From Tetramitus jugosus (taxonomy: Eukaryota > Heterolobosea > Eutetramitea > Acrasida > Vahlkampfiidae): 64,000 bases of DNA. Position 1 is the first letter of the stretch. Each line of letters begins with the position of its first letter. The stretch covers positions 124,001 through 188,000 of the forward strand of contig OW569362.1 in NCBI GenBank assembly GCA_937625935.1, read 5' to 3'. This document shows, piece by piece, positions 1-10,700 of this stretch. The notes under the pieces were generated by a model that saw nothing but the letters and a program-made list of their open reading frames with translations, was not told the origin of the DNA and did no database searches. The position numbers were made by a program, and so were the translations under genes.

Positions 1-266
1 AGATCCTTAAAATCTCAATGAAACGTTTCCTAAAGGTTGAATGGTTAAGAGCACCATCTGTCTCCAGAAAAAGGAAAGTGCATGTCCCCATCTTTCCAAA
101 GGATCCTCTTCTTACTCGTAATCCCAGATCCCTCAAATCACCCAGACATTTTAATTTGCCAAAGAGATATGAAACCGAGGAGAGAATCTCCATGAATGAT
201 CAACGAGAAGAGTACTTTGACTACGTACAAGATTCATATGACGATATTTCCAAGTCATCCATCTAA
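1..266 (+). CDS. 3' end of an unrecognised gene (5' end outside window)
   Basis: The frame is open from the left edge to a TAA at 264-266, so this is probably the C-terminal ~88 residues of a longer protein; the first internal Met (base 18) need not be the start. The segment is rich in Arg, Lys, Ser and Pro and ends in an acidic, Tyr-rich tail, with no recognisable domain. It converges on the substrate-binding-protein gene whose stop is at 346. No function can be assigned. Confidence 0.5.
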   Translation, partial: ILKISMKRFLKVEWLRAPSVSRKRKVHVPIFPKDPLLTRNPRSLKSPRHFNLPKRYETEERISMNDQREEYFDYVQDSYDDISKSSI

Positions 267-345
267 AACACCTTACACATCTAACCTTATGTCTAGAATA
301 AAATTTATCATCGCAGCAACAGTCTGCTATTCTTCATACACACAT

Positions 346-1473
346 TTAGAACAGAGCGAGAGTCACGAGAGAAACAATGAGCAACATGATGGCTGTACCC
401 CATGCGTGAGCAGCAGGTGCAGCAGAAGTCTCACCAACCTCCTTTCTGATACCAATGGCCAAAGTACCATCACTGCCACCAATTCTACCAATATATGTCA
501 ACTCACTATTCGTATCTCCGTCCCAGGCTGCATTGATAATAGGAGCAATATATACGTGGCATCCATCCTTGTGAAGTGTTCTGTTTGTCACTTCCTTTCC
601 ATTGACAATATCAATAATCGTAGCACTGGTGAGTACACTGTGAGCAATCGTAGACATGCCCGTACTACCCTGCACACACACGTTCACACCAACGGCGTCA
701 ATGTCCTTTGATGTTGTAATGACAACACCAGATGGTAGTGTCAATTGCCCCTTGACGACACCGTAGGCTGAATCTTGGTAACCACAAGTGAAATCAAGCA
801 CGTCAGTTCGGTTCAACATGGCTGATTCACCCACTGGACAACTCGTAGCATTGTCACACTTTGGATTGACCCATTTGCCCTCAATCGACATTCCGCTCAT
901 GATGAAATCATAGCTATCTTGCTTGTACATGTTGGACACAATATTGTCCTGATAGGACGCTTGCCATGCAGAAACCGTAAAGTATGCCTGATACGCTTGA
1001 CCCCAATACTTGATACCAATGCGCTCAGACACTGAAGCAGCAATATCGGCCTCAAATCCCTCACATGTTCCATAATTGGGCAACGTAGTGTTCTGAACAG
1101 ACACATAACCATATCTCTTTGGATAATTGTCCTTGACATTGTTGGCAGCAAACAACAAAAACTTTTTGGATAGAATGTTGGCCCACGTGTCATCACGCAT
1201 CAACTCTTGCTTTGCAGGCCAATCGATAAATGGACAAATGGGATCAGGTGTAGGCAAATCTTGACCATTGCCAAACCATGACTCATAAATTTTCTTGAAG
1301 CCCTTGGATGTGGTCGTGTCGAAGATCATGTCACGAATGGCCTTGCCCATGACTCTCTGAGTCAGACTGTACTTGGAAGTGGCAGAGTGAGTCACACAGA
1401 GGAGAGTGGCGATGGTAGAGATCAACAGTAGTAGTAACAAGAGCGGGGATGATCTATTCTTGTGGGATATCAT
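346..1473 (-). CDS. Surface protein with bacterial-type substrate-binding (SBP_bac_3) fold, probably GPI-anchored
   Basis: 375 aa. Residues ~9-30 form a Leu-rich signal peptide. The body resembles family-3 extracellular solute-binding proteins (amino-acid binding, cyclohexadienyl-dehydratase-like). It has the 'GFEADIA' segment near the start of the lobe, a 'YDFIMSGMSIE' segment where bacterial members have the 'D(V/I)I(I/A)xGMSIT' signature, and a later 'VGVNVCVQGSTGMS' matching the hinge/ligand strand. Several Asn-X-Ser/Thr sites and Cys pairs fit an extracellular protein. The last ~20 residues are hydrophobic after a small-residue stretch (SAAPAAHA), as expected for GPI attachment. Inference: a cell-surface or vacuolar small-molecule binder or enzyme. 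No permease gene is adjacent. The family is mainly bacterial, so an old lateral transfer is possible. The ligand is unknown. Confidence 0.7.
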   Translation of the reverse strand: MISHKNRSSPLLLLLLLISTIATLLCVTHSATSKYSLTQRVMGKAIRDMIFDTTTSKGFKKIYESWFGNGQDLPTPDPICPFIDWPAKQELMRDDTWANILSKKFLLFAANNVKDNYPKRYGYVSVQNTTLPNYGTCEGFEADIAASVSERIGIKYWGQAYQAYFTVSAWQASYQDNIVSNMYKQDSYDFIMSGMSIEGKWVNPKCDNATSCPVGESAMLNRTDVLDFTCGYQDSAYGVVKGQLTLPSGVVITTSKDIDAVGVNVCVQGSTGMSTIAHSVLTSATIIDIVNGKEVTNRTLHKDGCHVYIAPIINAAWDGDTNSELTYIGRIGGSDGTLAIGIRKEVGETSAAPAAHAWGTAIMLLIVSLVTLALF

Positions 1474-1789
1474 TATTCTTGGTTGTTGTGGCGGTGGTTG
1501 TTTGTTCTGTTGGGAACAGGAAATTCAATCTCCACTTCTGGATTGACAGTCCGATAACGCGATTCAAGAAAAAAATGGCAGATTGGTCTTTTCTCAATTA
1601 TCCGCTCTACAGTCAACATGTTTTGAATTACTGATGGTTCCCAGTGCTTCATTTTTGATCAGTCCCGTCTTCAAATGTTCCAACAGCACAACATGACCTT
1701 CTCAGCCACAATATTGCACCAGGACCGTCCAAGTGAAAACTTTGTTGTAAATATTCTCCGAAGAAACAAAAAATCCTCCAAAATAAAAA

Positions 1790-4696
1790 ATGACAACAAC
1801 ATCACTCGATTGGAAGCCTGTGCACAGGAACTATCAAGAGGAGCATGAACAAATTCAAAAGTCAATGAGTGAGACATTGGAGACTGTTCAAGTGCATCCA
1901 TTGACCGCTCGACAAGTTCAACAACAACAGCAGCGAACCATGCAACAACTACAAAAGCAAAGCACAACATCATCAAAAAAGGTTTTGGATCCATTGTCAT
2001 CATCAGGTGATAGTGAAGACGGATTTACAGATGTGGATCCATTGAGTCCACTGTCCTCTCATCCATCATCATCATCATCATCTGCAGTGAACAAGAAGGT
2101 TACACCAACTGCTATTATATCAGGACAATTGAATAGAACGATTGGACAGCAAGCAAAAAAGGATTACTTGAATTGGAACTTGAAAAAAACAGCTTATTTG
2201 AAAAAGTATACGACAGATAAGAATATTCCGATTATTTCAGTATGTTGTTGCAATGTGTTGTTGCCTGTTTGTTGTTTGTCGTTGTTTCATTTTGTTGTTA
2301 ACACTTTGTGATCATGATGTTGATAGAAAATTGTGACTCATGATGAAGATGATGCAACAAGGGCAATCAAGTTGGAGGATCGATTGAAGATGCGTCTAGA
2401 ACAGTTGGACAAGGAGAACAAGGAACAAAATGTGTCTTATATGACTCAACAAGAATACATTAAGCATTTGGAGTTTTTGAATGAAGATTTGATGCAGGCT
2501 TGGAATGTACAGAATGATCGTGTGCGCTCTCTAAAGATTGTGATCAAGTGTTCCAAGATTATGGCCAAGAATGCTGTGCCCCAATTCTATCCATCCATGT
2601 TTGTGCTTGTGTGTCAAGTGTTGGACACATTTGGAAAGCTTGTGTTTCAGAGAATTAGAGAGAGGTGTCAAGAAGTTGATACAATGACTGGTAGAGTCAT
2701 CTCGAAACTTCCACAAGAGTTCAGTGCCAGAGATGTGACTGAAGACGCAAAGGAAGTCTGCCGAAATTGGTTCTTTAAAGTTGCTTCGATCAGAGAGTTG
2801 ATTGGACGATTGTACGTTGAAATGGCCATCTTGGGATGTACTCGCTTCTTGCGCGATGACAAGAAACAAATGATTGCAGATTTTGAGAGATTAGCGAAAA
2901 CGATTCGGGGTATTGGTGATCCACTGGTCGCTACCTATGCAAGATGTTTCCTTGCTCGCAAAGGACATGAATTAATCCCCGACGAGAAAGGATATTTAAT
3001 GATATTATATGAGGACTTTTTTGCAACTTTGCCGCAAATGCAAACACCTGCATTTGAAAACTTCTTGAAACAGTCACAATTGACGCGAGACCAATATCTG
3101 GATTTGTTCAGTCCAGCACTAGAATGGATCATTGAATGTATTGGATACAATGCAGGTGATGCCATATTCCAACGACTACTCAGGAGCTATGAAGAAAAGT
3201 GCAAACAATCAATGGTCCTCAACCATATTATTTCATCGTTCGATCCTAGTGTTGTTTCGAACTCTGCTTCTATACTAATCTTTATGATCAAGGATTGTCA
3301 AGATGGGTCCTTGCCTCGCTTTAAACTCTTTAGATCATTGGGAGAAAAGTTTTGTGTTTGCCCTCCTCTCGAATCGAACAAATTGGAATTATTGAACGAA
3401 GTTTGGAAGTATGTGACAAAGATGGATCAATTAAGCGATTATGTGCCCGTTGTTGAAGTGTTTATTGAATTTGTTTGCAAGAACTTTGAGTTGAGAGAAG
3501 TGAATATTTTATTGGGGGACTTGTCGCGTCATTTGAAGAGTTCTGGCCAACATGAATCTGTTGAACATGAACTTCAACAAATTTTGTTGACAGTTTTAGA
3601 AAACACAGAAGATTTTGTTCAAGTGTTCAACATGGAATACTTCCTACCAATCTTTGATCTCTTGAAAACTTCAACCCAAGTTGAAGTTAGTAAGGGCATG
3701 TTGTTAGCCTTTGCAAAGAGAGGAGAAAGTTTGCAAGCCGATCCTGTTATTATCAATTCCATTTTTGATTTGGCGAAGACTGTCCATGACTCTGTGAATC
3801 CGCTTTCTGATGATTACGAAAAGAGCACTGTGAAGCAATGCTTGTGTAATTTCATTAACAAGATTGATTTTGGTACAGCATTTGAAAAGCAACTTAACTT
3901 TTATGTTGACTGCCGGAGAGCATTCTCTCAATTCGATGAAGTGCAAGAGGCAATTATCATGCAAACACTCAAAATGATCAACAGAACCTATCAACTTATG
4001 AAAGGAAAACATACCAAGAAGACATCATCATTTGCCAAGGCATGTTTATCATTCTGCCATATCTCGATACCCTCGATTGAGGACTTGTTTAAGAGGCTAC
4101 ACCTGTTCACATTGTGTGGTCAAATGGCTGTGTTAAACAACATGCTACCTCAAGCAGATATTTTATTCAAATCTGCCATTGAGACTCTCATCGAAGTGCC
4201 TACTCTCATTATGAATGCAGACAATACCATGTATGACACTGAGGCTGATCTTGTCTCTTTCGTTCGATTACTCACCAGCTGCCTAATTTCTGTTCCAGGA
4301 CACCCCGAGCATGGTGCATTCTATCTGATACGAGGTCTTTTGAATGCAATCAATAGTTATCCTTGGCAGTCAGGCAGTGACGCGAAAGTCAGATTGTATA
4401 TTATTATGCTTGCTGCGTTTACGGCATTCTATCAAGAGCACTTGCCGTACACTTACGAGGGTGTTGAGAGTAATGACACATTATACATGGGTGGAGATAT
4501 TTATCAGAACGGTTTGCTAGAAATGGGTAATTCACTGCTGGAGCAAGTTTTGAAAGAGATAAATGCCTTGGCAGACCAGGATTCTTCAGTGAATAGAAAG
4601 CAAGCAAGTGCAAAACGTGACTTGGTTGCCTTCCTCACCTACTTCTCTGAACCAAATGAAAAGATCAGCCAGCTCATCCGCACATTATCAAAATAA
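1790..4696 (+). CDS. VPS35L: VPS35L, VPS35-like subunit of the retriever complex
   Basis: Two exons, 1790-2239 and 2327-4696, separated by an 87-base intron (donor GTATGT at 2240, acceptor AG at 2325-2326). Both phases are 0 and the product is ~939 aa, close to the ~960 aa of animal VPS35L. The first ~150 residues are a Gln/Ser-rich, poorly conserved tail. The recognisable block starts just after the junction: a Lys/Glu-rich helix, then 'LKIVIKCSKIM', 'QFYPSMFVLV' and 'LDTFGKLVFQRI', which match VPS35L rather than VPS35. The rest is alpha-helical solenoid. Retriever (VPS35L-VPS26C-VPS29) recycles membrane cargo from endosomes with the CCC and WASH complexes. It converges with the F-box/ankyrin gene, leaving a 17-base gap. 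Confidence 0.9.
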
Positions 4697-4713
4697 ATCC
4701 GTTTCCTTTAGTT

Positions 4714-6786
4714 CTAACTTGTGGGTGATGCAATGTTTTGATGGAACGAGAGTACTTTGGCCACCGAAATCATGCCTTGATCAACGGCAAGTTCAATAGG
4801 TGTTTTACCCTGAGAATTGGGTGTCGTCAGTACTTTGGGTGAAACAGCGTACTGGGAGTAAATCTTTTCCACCAAGTCAGCTTTGAGTTTGTCAGAGCTC
4901 TGGGGATGTGACTGGCAAGCAAGATGGAAAGCAGAAGCTCCAGTTGGGTCGTGTTCCTCAAATAGTACCTTGAATCTTGTTTCGTCATCAGGAACAAACA
5001 AAGGTGAATCGAGAACTACACCCAGTACATTTGATAATCCCCGAGCACAAGCCAGATGAACAAGTGTCGATCCATTGTAGTATCTCAACCAGTTGGTTCT
5101 ATTTCCCTTCCAAAATTTGGTAATCATTGGAATCAAACTTAAGGGCAATTGATCGATTGTGGTGGTGTTCAGTATCGAATCAACAAGAGTTCTTTCGAGA
5201 AAATCACACCACCATTGTTGACTAACTAAATTAATAAGTTCAGATGTATCATTTGATGTCAAAATAATATCTCTGATAGCCAGCCTACAAAATGTGACAT
5301 GGTTGTTGTTCAGGGCCACATCGAGAAAGCTATCATTAGTAATACTCTTCGCAAAAGGATCGCACTGGTTTTGAATGAGTTTTGAAAAGAATTGATATCT
5401 TCCATCACGTGCTGCATCAAACAAAGCGGTTTCTCCTCTATTATTCACTATATTAAGGGACCGGAATGAGGGACTGTTCATAAGATAATTGACGAATTCC
5501 TCGGACCTCCTTCGAACAGCCAAATGGACAACGCTGTCTCCTGTTGTCTCATCTCTGATGGAAGCGAGATCTATACTTGAAGTGTTACATGAATCCATCA
5601 TGGCCAGGAAAGAAGAATGGTGTGTGCGGTGCATATGTGTAACTAATTCACAAATTCGGTATAAATCGAGAGATGAGGAAACTATTTCCAATAGCGATGA
5701 GTTCCATGATGTAGATTTGGCTGTTTCAATAAATGTCGAATAATAATCGTCTAGTGACTGACTCTCCTGTCTACACTCTTGTAAACAATACTCGATACAA
5801 TTCTGAATTTTGTTACTGTGTGGAAATAGGAACAATAATCCCAACAAGCTATAGGATTGATCATGTAATTCATGTGCCAAACACTTGGAGACAGTTCGAT
5901 ACATTGGCATGATCGATTTGATCAGGCTAATATCTGATTTGATTTGATGGTATAACTCTAAAAAATTAATGACAGGATTACCGGTGACAAGATTCGTAAA
6001 TACTTCGTGATCACATGAGCCAATATCTTTCACGAGTTCATTGTTTTCCTTTGTCCATATCCTCTCAAATCGAGTAGTTTTCATATGCTTCCGCATCACA
6101 GATTCCACTGTGCTTTTCTGCGGAAAGAATGATGTCGAATAGAGCGCGGACTTCAAATGAGTGCCAATATAGACGACATGTTCCAAGGAATGATACCCAG
6201 GAATCAACGAATCCAACATATCATGGATTGTATCGAATCCATACGCTCCAAACACAACCAATTCCTTGGCACCCAGTGTACTAAAGCTCGTGTTCAGAAC
6301 ATGAGAGATCATGAAGCGAGAGGGTACCGAGCTACGAAAGTTTCCAACAATCCAAATTACCTTTTCAAACAGGAAGCGATTCATTTGATCCAGCACCGTC
6401 TGCTGTGTCTTGGACGCAGTTTGATTGTCTCTTATGTCTTTCAACTCTAAATAAAAGTATGGCATTGGTAGCAGGACACTTCTTCTTTTCAATTGCTCTC
6501 TCTGGCGTTTCTTTGAAGATCTGGGAGGAGTCGAACTACTGGTGTCAGCAGTTACTGCTCGTGGTAGCGCAACAAAAGACTGATTTATCACATGGTGCCA
6601 TGTCTTGGAAACGAGACCATAGTTTGTCAAAAAGAAATATTCTGGAACCGCCAGGAAATGAAGAGTGTTGGCAATCAATTCGTTTGGAATGTCATTCATC
6701 TCAATCTTTGTTGCCCGTTTTTCTGTTGTTTTTCTTCGCGATAGCGGAACTCGGGAAAGGAGTCGCATCTTCTGTTGTTTACACAT
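4714..6786 (-). CDS. F-box and ankyrin-repeat protein
   Basis: Up to 690 aa. A short basic N-terminus precedes an F-box-like motif at ~30-70 ('IPNELIANTLHFL', then 'LVSKTWHHVI'). The middle ~350 residues are helical without an obvious family. Ankyrin repeats follow from ~420: 'DSVVHLAVRRRSEEFVNYLM', 'GETALFDAARDGRYQF', 'GSTLVHLACARGLSNV', 'GASAFHLACQ' and a final 'GKTPIELAVDQGMISV'. By family knowledge an F-box tethers a substrate adaptor to SKP1-cullin E3 ligases and the ankyrin array binds the target; both are unknown here. Met30 (6699), just before the F-box, is an alternative start. The 1305-aa gene at 7721-11638 has the same architecture and is a likely distant paralogue. Its upstream region is the RCC1 pseudogene. 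Confidence 0.75.
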   Translation of the reverse strand: MCKQQKMRLLSRVPLSRRKTTEKRATKIEMNDIPNELIANTLHFLAVPEYFFLTNYGLVSKTWHHVINQSFVALPRAVTADTSSSTPPRSSKKRQREQLKRRSVLLPMPYFYLELKDIRDNQTASKTQQTVLDQMNRFLFEKVIWIVGNFRSSVPSRFMISHVLNTSFSTLGAKELVVFGAYGFDTIHDMLDSLIPGYHSLEHVVYIGTHLKSALYSTSFFPQKSTVESVMRKHMKTTRFERIWTKENNELVKDIGSCDHEVFTNLVTGNPVINFLELYHQIKSDISLIKSIMPMYRTVSKCLAHELHDQSYSLLGLLFLFPHSNKIQNCIEYCLQECRQESQSLDDYYSTFIETAKSTSWNSSLLEIVSSSLDLYRICELVTHMHRTHHSSFLAMMDSCNTSSIDLASIRDETTGDSVVHLAVRRRSEEFVNYLMNSPSFRSLNIVNNRGETALFDAARDGRYQFFSKLIQNQCDPFAKSITNDSFLDVALNNNHVTFCRLAIRDIILTSNDTSELINLVSQQWWCDFLERTLVDSILNTTTIDQLPLSLIPMITKFWKGNRTNWLRYYNGSTLVHLACARGLSNVLGVVLDSPLFVPDDETRFKVLFEEHDPTGASAFHLACQSHPQSSDKLKADLVEKIYSQYAVSPKVLTTPNSQGKTPIELAVDQGMISVAKVLSFHQNIASPTS

Positions 6787-6813
6787 CTTTTATGAAATTA
6801 ATATCACTAGTAT

Positions 6814-7701
6814 CTCGGTGGGACCGGCACTGTAGCAGTTGACAATGGCACTGTTTTCACTTGGGGCTTGAATGATGTTGGACAATTGGGAGATGGAACA
6901 TTTACGAGTCGAACGCTGCCAATTCCAGTGTATTCGCTGAAAGAGGATCTCCAGTGTCTCAATTGATATCCGGTCGTCATCACAATTTGAAGTTGAGAAG
7001 TGATGGGAGATTGTAGTCTTGGGGTTGGAGCTTTAGTGGGCAATTGGGCGATGGAACGTTGATCGATAGGAAAACCCGTACCAGTTGTTATGAACGGTGC
7101 GTTGAATGGTACAGTGGTCACTCAGATGGCATCAGGCTATGCTCATTCACTTGTATTGACGAATGATGAAAGAATATTTGCATGGGGTGAAAATGATTAA
7201 GCCCAATTGGGTTGTGGTACAACAACGAACACAATCGTACCGGTTAGGAAGTTGGAGATGGAACTTTGATCAAAAGGTTTCCTGTGGCAGTTGATACAAA
7301 TGGAGTCTATCTGACACAACACGCTCATTTTTTCGTCAAAGGATTCGAGTCTCGCATTGTTTCCATGAGCTTTGTCCAGTAAACATGCGCGCAATTCTGA
7401 TTTCATCCTTTCTTCCACCACAAAGAGGATGGGAACAATTTGTACAAAGCACAAAATATATTGAGATAATTATCATGGACGCCCCTTATTCTCGGCATGT
7501 ATACTCGTCGGATTTTACGCTAGGAATGGATATAGTGAGAGGATTGAGACCTGTCTTACGGAGTAATTCACCGAACCTTCCCTTATCTCCATTCCTCCAC
7601 TTGTGCAAGATTTCTACTCCTTAGCAACACGGTGTTGGGATTCAGATCCATCCAAACGACTTTCTTTTGAAGAAATAACCATGTTGTTAGGCACAAATTA
7701 A
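6814..7701 (+). pseudogene. Decayed RCC1-repeat / protein-kinase gene
   Basis: No intact frame crosses this stretch, but plus-strand translations in shifting frames give clear protein remains. From 6814: a repeat with 'VFTWGLNDVGQLGDGT', stopped by TGA. About 6967-7090: a second repeat with 'SWGWSFSGQLGDGT', containing an in-frame TAG just before it. About 7110-7240: 'GYAHSLVLTNDERIFAWGEND', then TAA, then the rest of a repeat. These are RCC1-type blades. Near 7525-7701 come 'DIVRGLRPVL' and, one frameshift later, 'CWDSDPSKRLSFEEI', which is the end of a tyrosine-kinase-like C-lobe. The intact ancestor was therefore probably an RCC1-repeat plus kinase protein; most of the kinase domain, including the ATP-binding lobe, is absent. 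The fragment begins 27 bases from the start of the neighbouring F-box gene on the other strand. Confidence 0.8.
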
Positions 7702-7720
7702 TTAATCAGAGAACGGACTG

Positions 7721-10700
7721 TTATTTTTTGGTTGTTCTTCTTCTTTTTCTTCGCCTTGAGCCATCATCTTCATCAGATTCTTCATCTTCGTTCTTTGTAA
7801 TCTCCTTTCTTTTGTCAGGCCTCTTGCCATCCCTTAAGTTCAAGAATTTTTCAACGACATAGGTTGCTGAGTCGCTCATGAGTTCTAAGGGTGTTTTGCC
7901 TTCAGAATCTTTTGTTTCTGGACTGGCGCCAAACACAAGTAGATCATACAGAATCCCTTGTGGTTGCACTGCGGCATAGTGGAGACAAGTTCTACCGACC
8001 TTGTTCTTGGTATTGACAAACTCCGTCAAATCTTTCGTGTTGAGATGATCAAGAGAGGGAAGCTTATTCTGAGTCTGTTTTGGTTGCTTAGGTACAGATC
8101 CTTCCTTGAATTGGTCAACAATAGACAGTAAAATTGAAGACAAGTCCACCTTGGCAACATATCGTGAACCACTCGTCAGCATGTGTAAGAGAGTGTTTCC
8201 TGTTTTGGTGTCAACAGCCTTCAAGGCACGATTCAACAACGGATCATCACTGTTGTGACGAACGAGCCAACTGAATAGAAAGCTAGATCCTCTCGATACT
8301 ACAAGTTGCAATGTGCTCAAAGATTTGATGTCATCACCTTCTTCGGAATCAGCTGCCTCAGATGGTGTTTGCATCAGCAATTCAAGCCATGACGGTTTTG
8401 ATTGCTCCTCTTCAGTTTGAATCACAAGTGAAACAATCTGACTCTCTTGTACTACTGTTATATGGTTTTGGATCAAACCCTTTCGAATAATTTGATGCAA
8501 TTGAGCCTTGGATGGAACTACTCCATGGTTCATGACAGCTTCTAATGCGAATAGATGCTCTTTCTTTTGGAGGGCAATTTGAACTGGGCTATCAAACTGT
8601 GCGGCATAACTATTCATATATGGCCAAAGAATAGAGAAAACTTCGTATTGACTTGAACTACAGGCAATCAGAGCTGCGTTTTTTGGTTTTCGTCCGTCAA
8701 TAGATGGAAGTGGCTCATTAATTAATTTCGATAACTCTGCCTTGTTCTTATACTTTTTCTTCCAATGCTTGATGATACATAGACACAAGGAGGAATCTCT
8801 TTCGGCGGCAATATGTAAAAGATTAGGTTTTGTGTCTTGTGTTTCGTCTCTGACCAGGATATCGGTTGTGTGATTCATCAACTTGTCAAACATTGGAACA
8901 TCTATCGCCACTTCTAATGCGAGATACATGACTGGAATCGGAGCACTTTTCTCTGAATTTTTGCTTGCGAAAACTGGCTTATTGGCAATGTCGCTCAACT
9001 GGATCGATAAGTCATTCAACAAGTATAAACCTTTAGATGCCTCGAGCAAAATTTGAAGAGGACTAACACCAGATATGGATTTCAAGTCTGCTTCTTCTGA
9101 CAGTTCTGATCGTTCATAGAGCATTTCAGGGTAATGCTCCAGACAAAGGAGCGCACAATGTCTTGCGACAGGATACTCACCAACGTGTAAAAGCTTTTGC
9201 TTTTTGTTCGTGTCTGTCATTGACTCCGTTATATCTGCCATCATTCTAACGATAAAGTGCAAAGCATTAAACCCAAGTTGCAATCTTGAACCCAAGAGCT
9301 TTGATAATGGCTGAGAAGATATCGATGGATCTTGGATAATGTAATTGATCAGTTCATAGTTTTTGTTACGAAGTGCTGACGTAATAATAGTTTCTCCCTC
9401 GTTGTTTGTGAGATCCATCTTTGCTCCTGCTCTGATTAATTCGGCGGCACCTTTGTCCACATATTCATTGTGATTGATTAGAAAATGAAAACTTGTGCTC
9501 CGATTGGAAACAACAGACCTACGAATACGGTAGGAATAGAACAGAGGGCTTTCACCCCTCTCATTCAATGAATTTGCATCAAAGCCATTTTTTAGGAGCC
9601 ATTGAATTAGCTGCAGATTCGGAGCTTCCATGGAAGCATGGAGCAAATTACCACACGATGTTCGTAAACTATGCAACGGTTTGCTCTTGAAGCAGGATAA
9701 GTTAGAGATATCTTCAAGGAACTGAATTTGAGCATTAGTGTCAATATGATACACGAACTCGTGAGGTCTGTTGAGTGGAAAGATTTGCTCGATCGGAGTT
9801 TGACCCTTATTGTTTCCTTCGGAGATCAAGCTCTCTGGACACACTGAGAGAAGGAACTGCACTAAATTTGTGTTCCATCTAAAAGCATAGTGAAGAACAT
9901 TGTTTCCATCTTTGTCTACTTGAGTGAGTGAAGCTCCAGCCGTGACCAAATAAATGATATCTTCTAAACTTCCTTTTGAATAAGGTTCAGAAAGGAACAA
10001 CTGGATAAGTGGGAGATCTTTTTGTTGATCGTTAATTAAACCCTCCGAATCTCCAAGGGCGATCAACTCAGGTTCAATCGATAGCAAGTATTTCATCAAT
10101 TTGGTCCGGACCGGAGAGCATGAATTGACGAAAGTTTCTGCGAGGTAATTTCGAACGCCATTCACAACCATCGAAGGATGGTAATTCTCTATAACAGTCT
10201 TAATTAAGGTCAATACCTCCTCACTTATACAACGTGTTACCAAAATACCGAGGATAGTGCGCCGGCTGGAACGTCCTACTTCATGCAGACTGTCAATGTT
10301 CAAGACTAACTCTGGGTATTTCATTCGATCAGGATTTGTTAGCGCCGCCAAAGCTCGAAGTGAAGTGCCCATGTCATTGAAAATAAAATTTGCGTCCAAC
10401 TTCGTACGTGGTTCGAGTAAGACCAAACCAAGATCCAGAAGCGGTTGAAAACATGGATGTTCTTGCACAACAATTTCGATAGTTGCATCAATAATTGAAC
10501 TGGTGTCTGTTCTCATAGAGCTTCCCATGTGCGACAAGAAAACTCCCTCCTTCTTAGACATGTTGTTCAAATAATCAACGTACGACACAACAGGTGCACG
10601 TAGAGTGATTGGATTATTTTTTGACTCGACCATTGACACTTTAAAGTGTGTATATACCGCTTTGATGTCTACCCAATCAACATTCGACTGATAATGTGGA

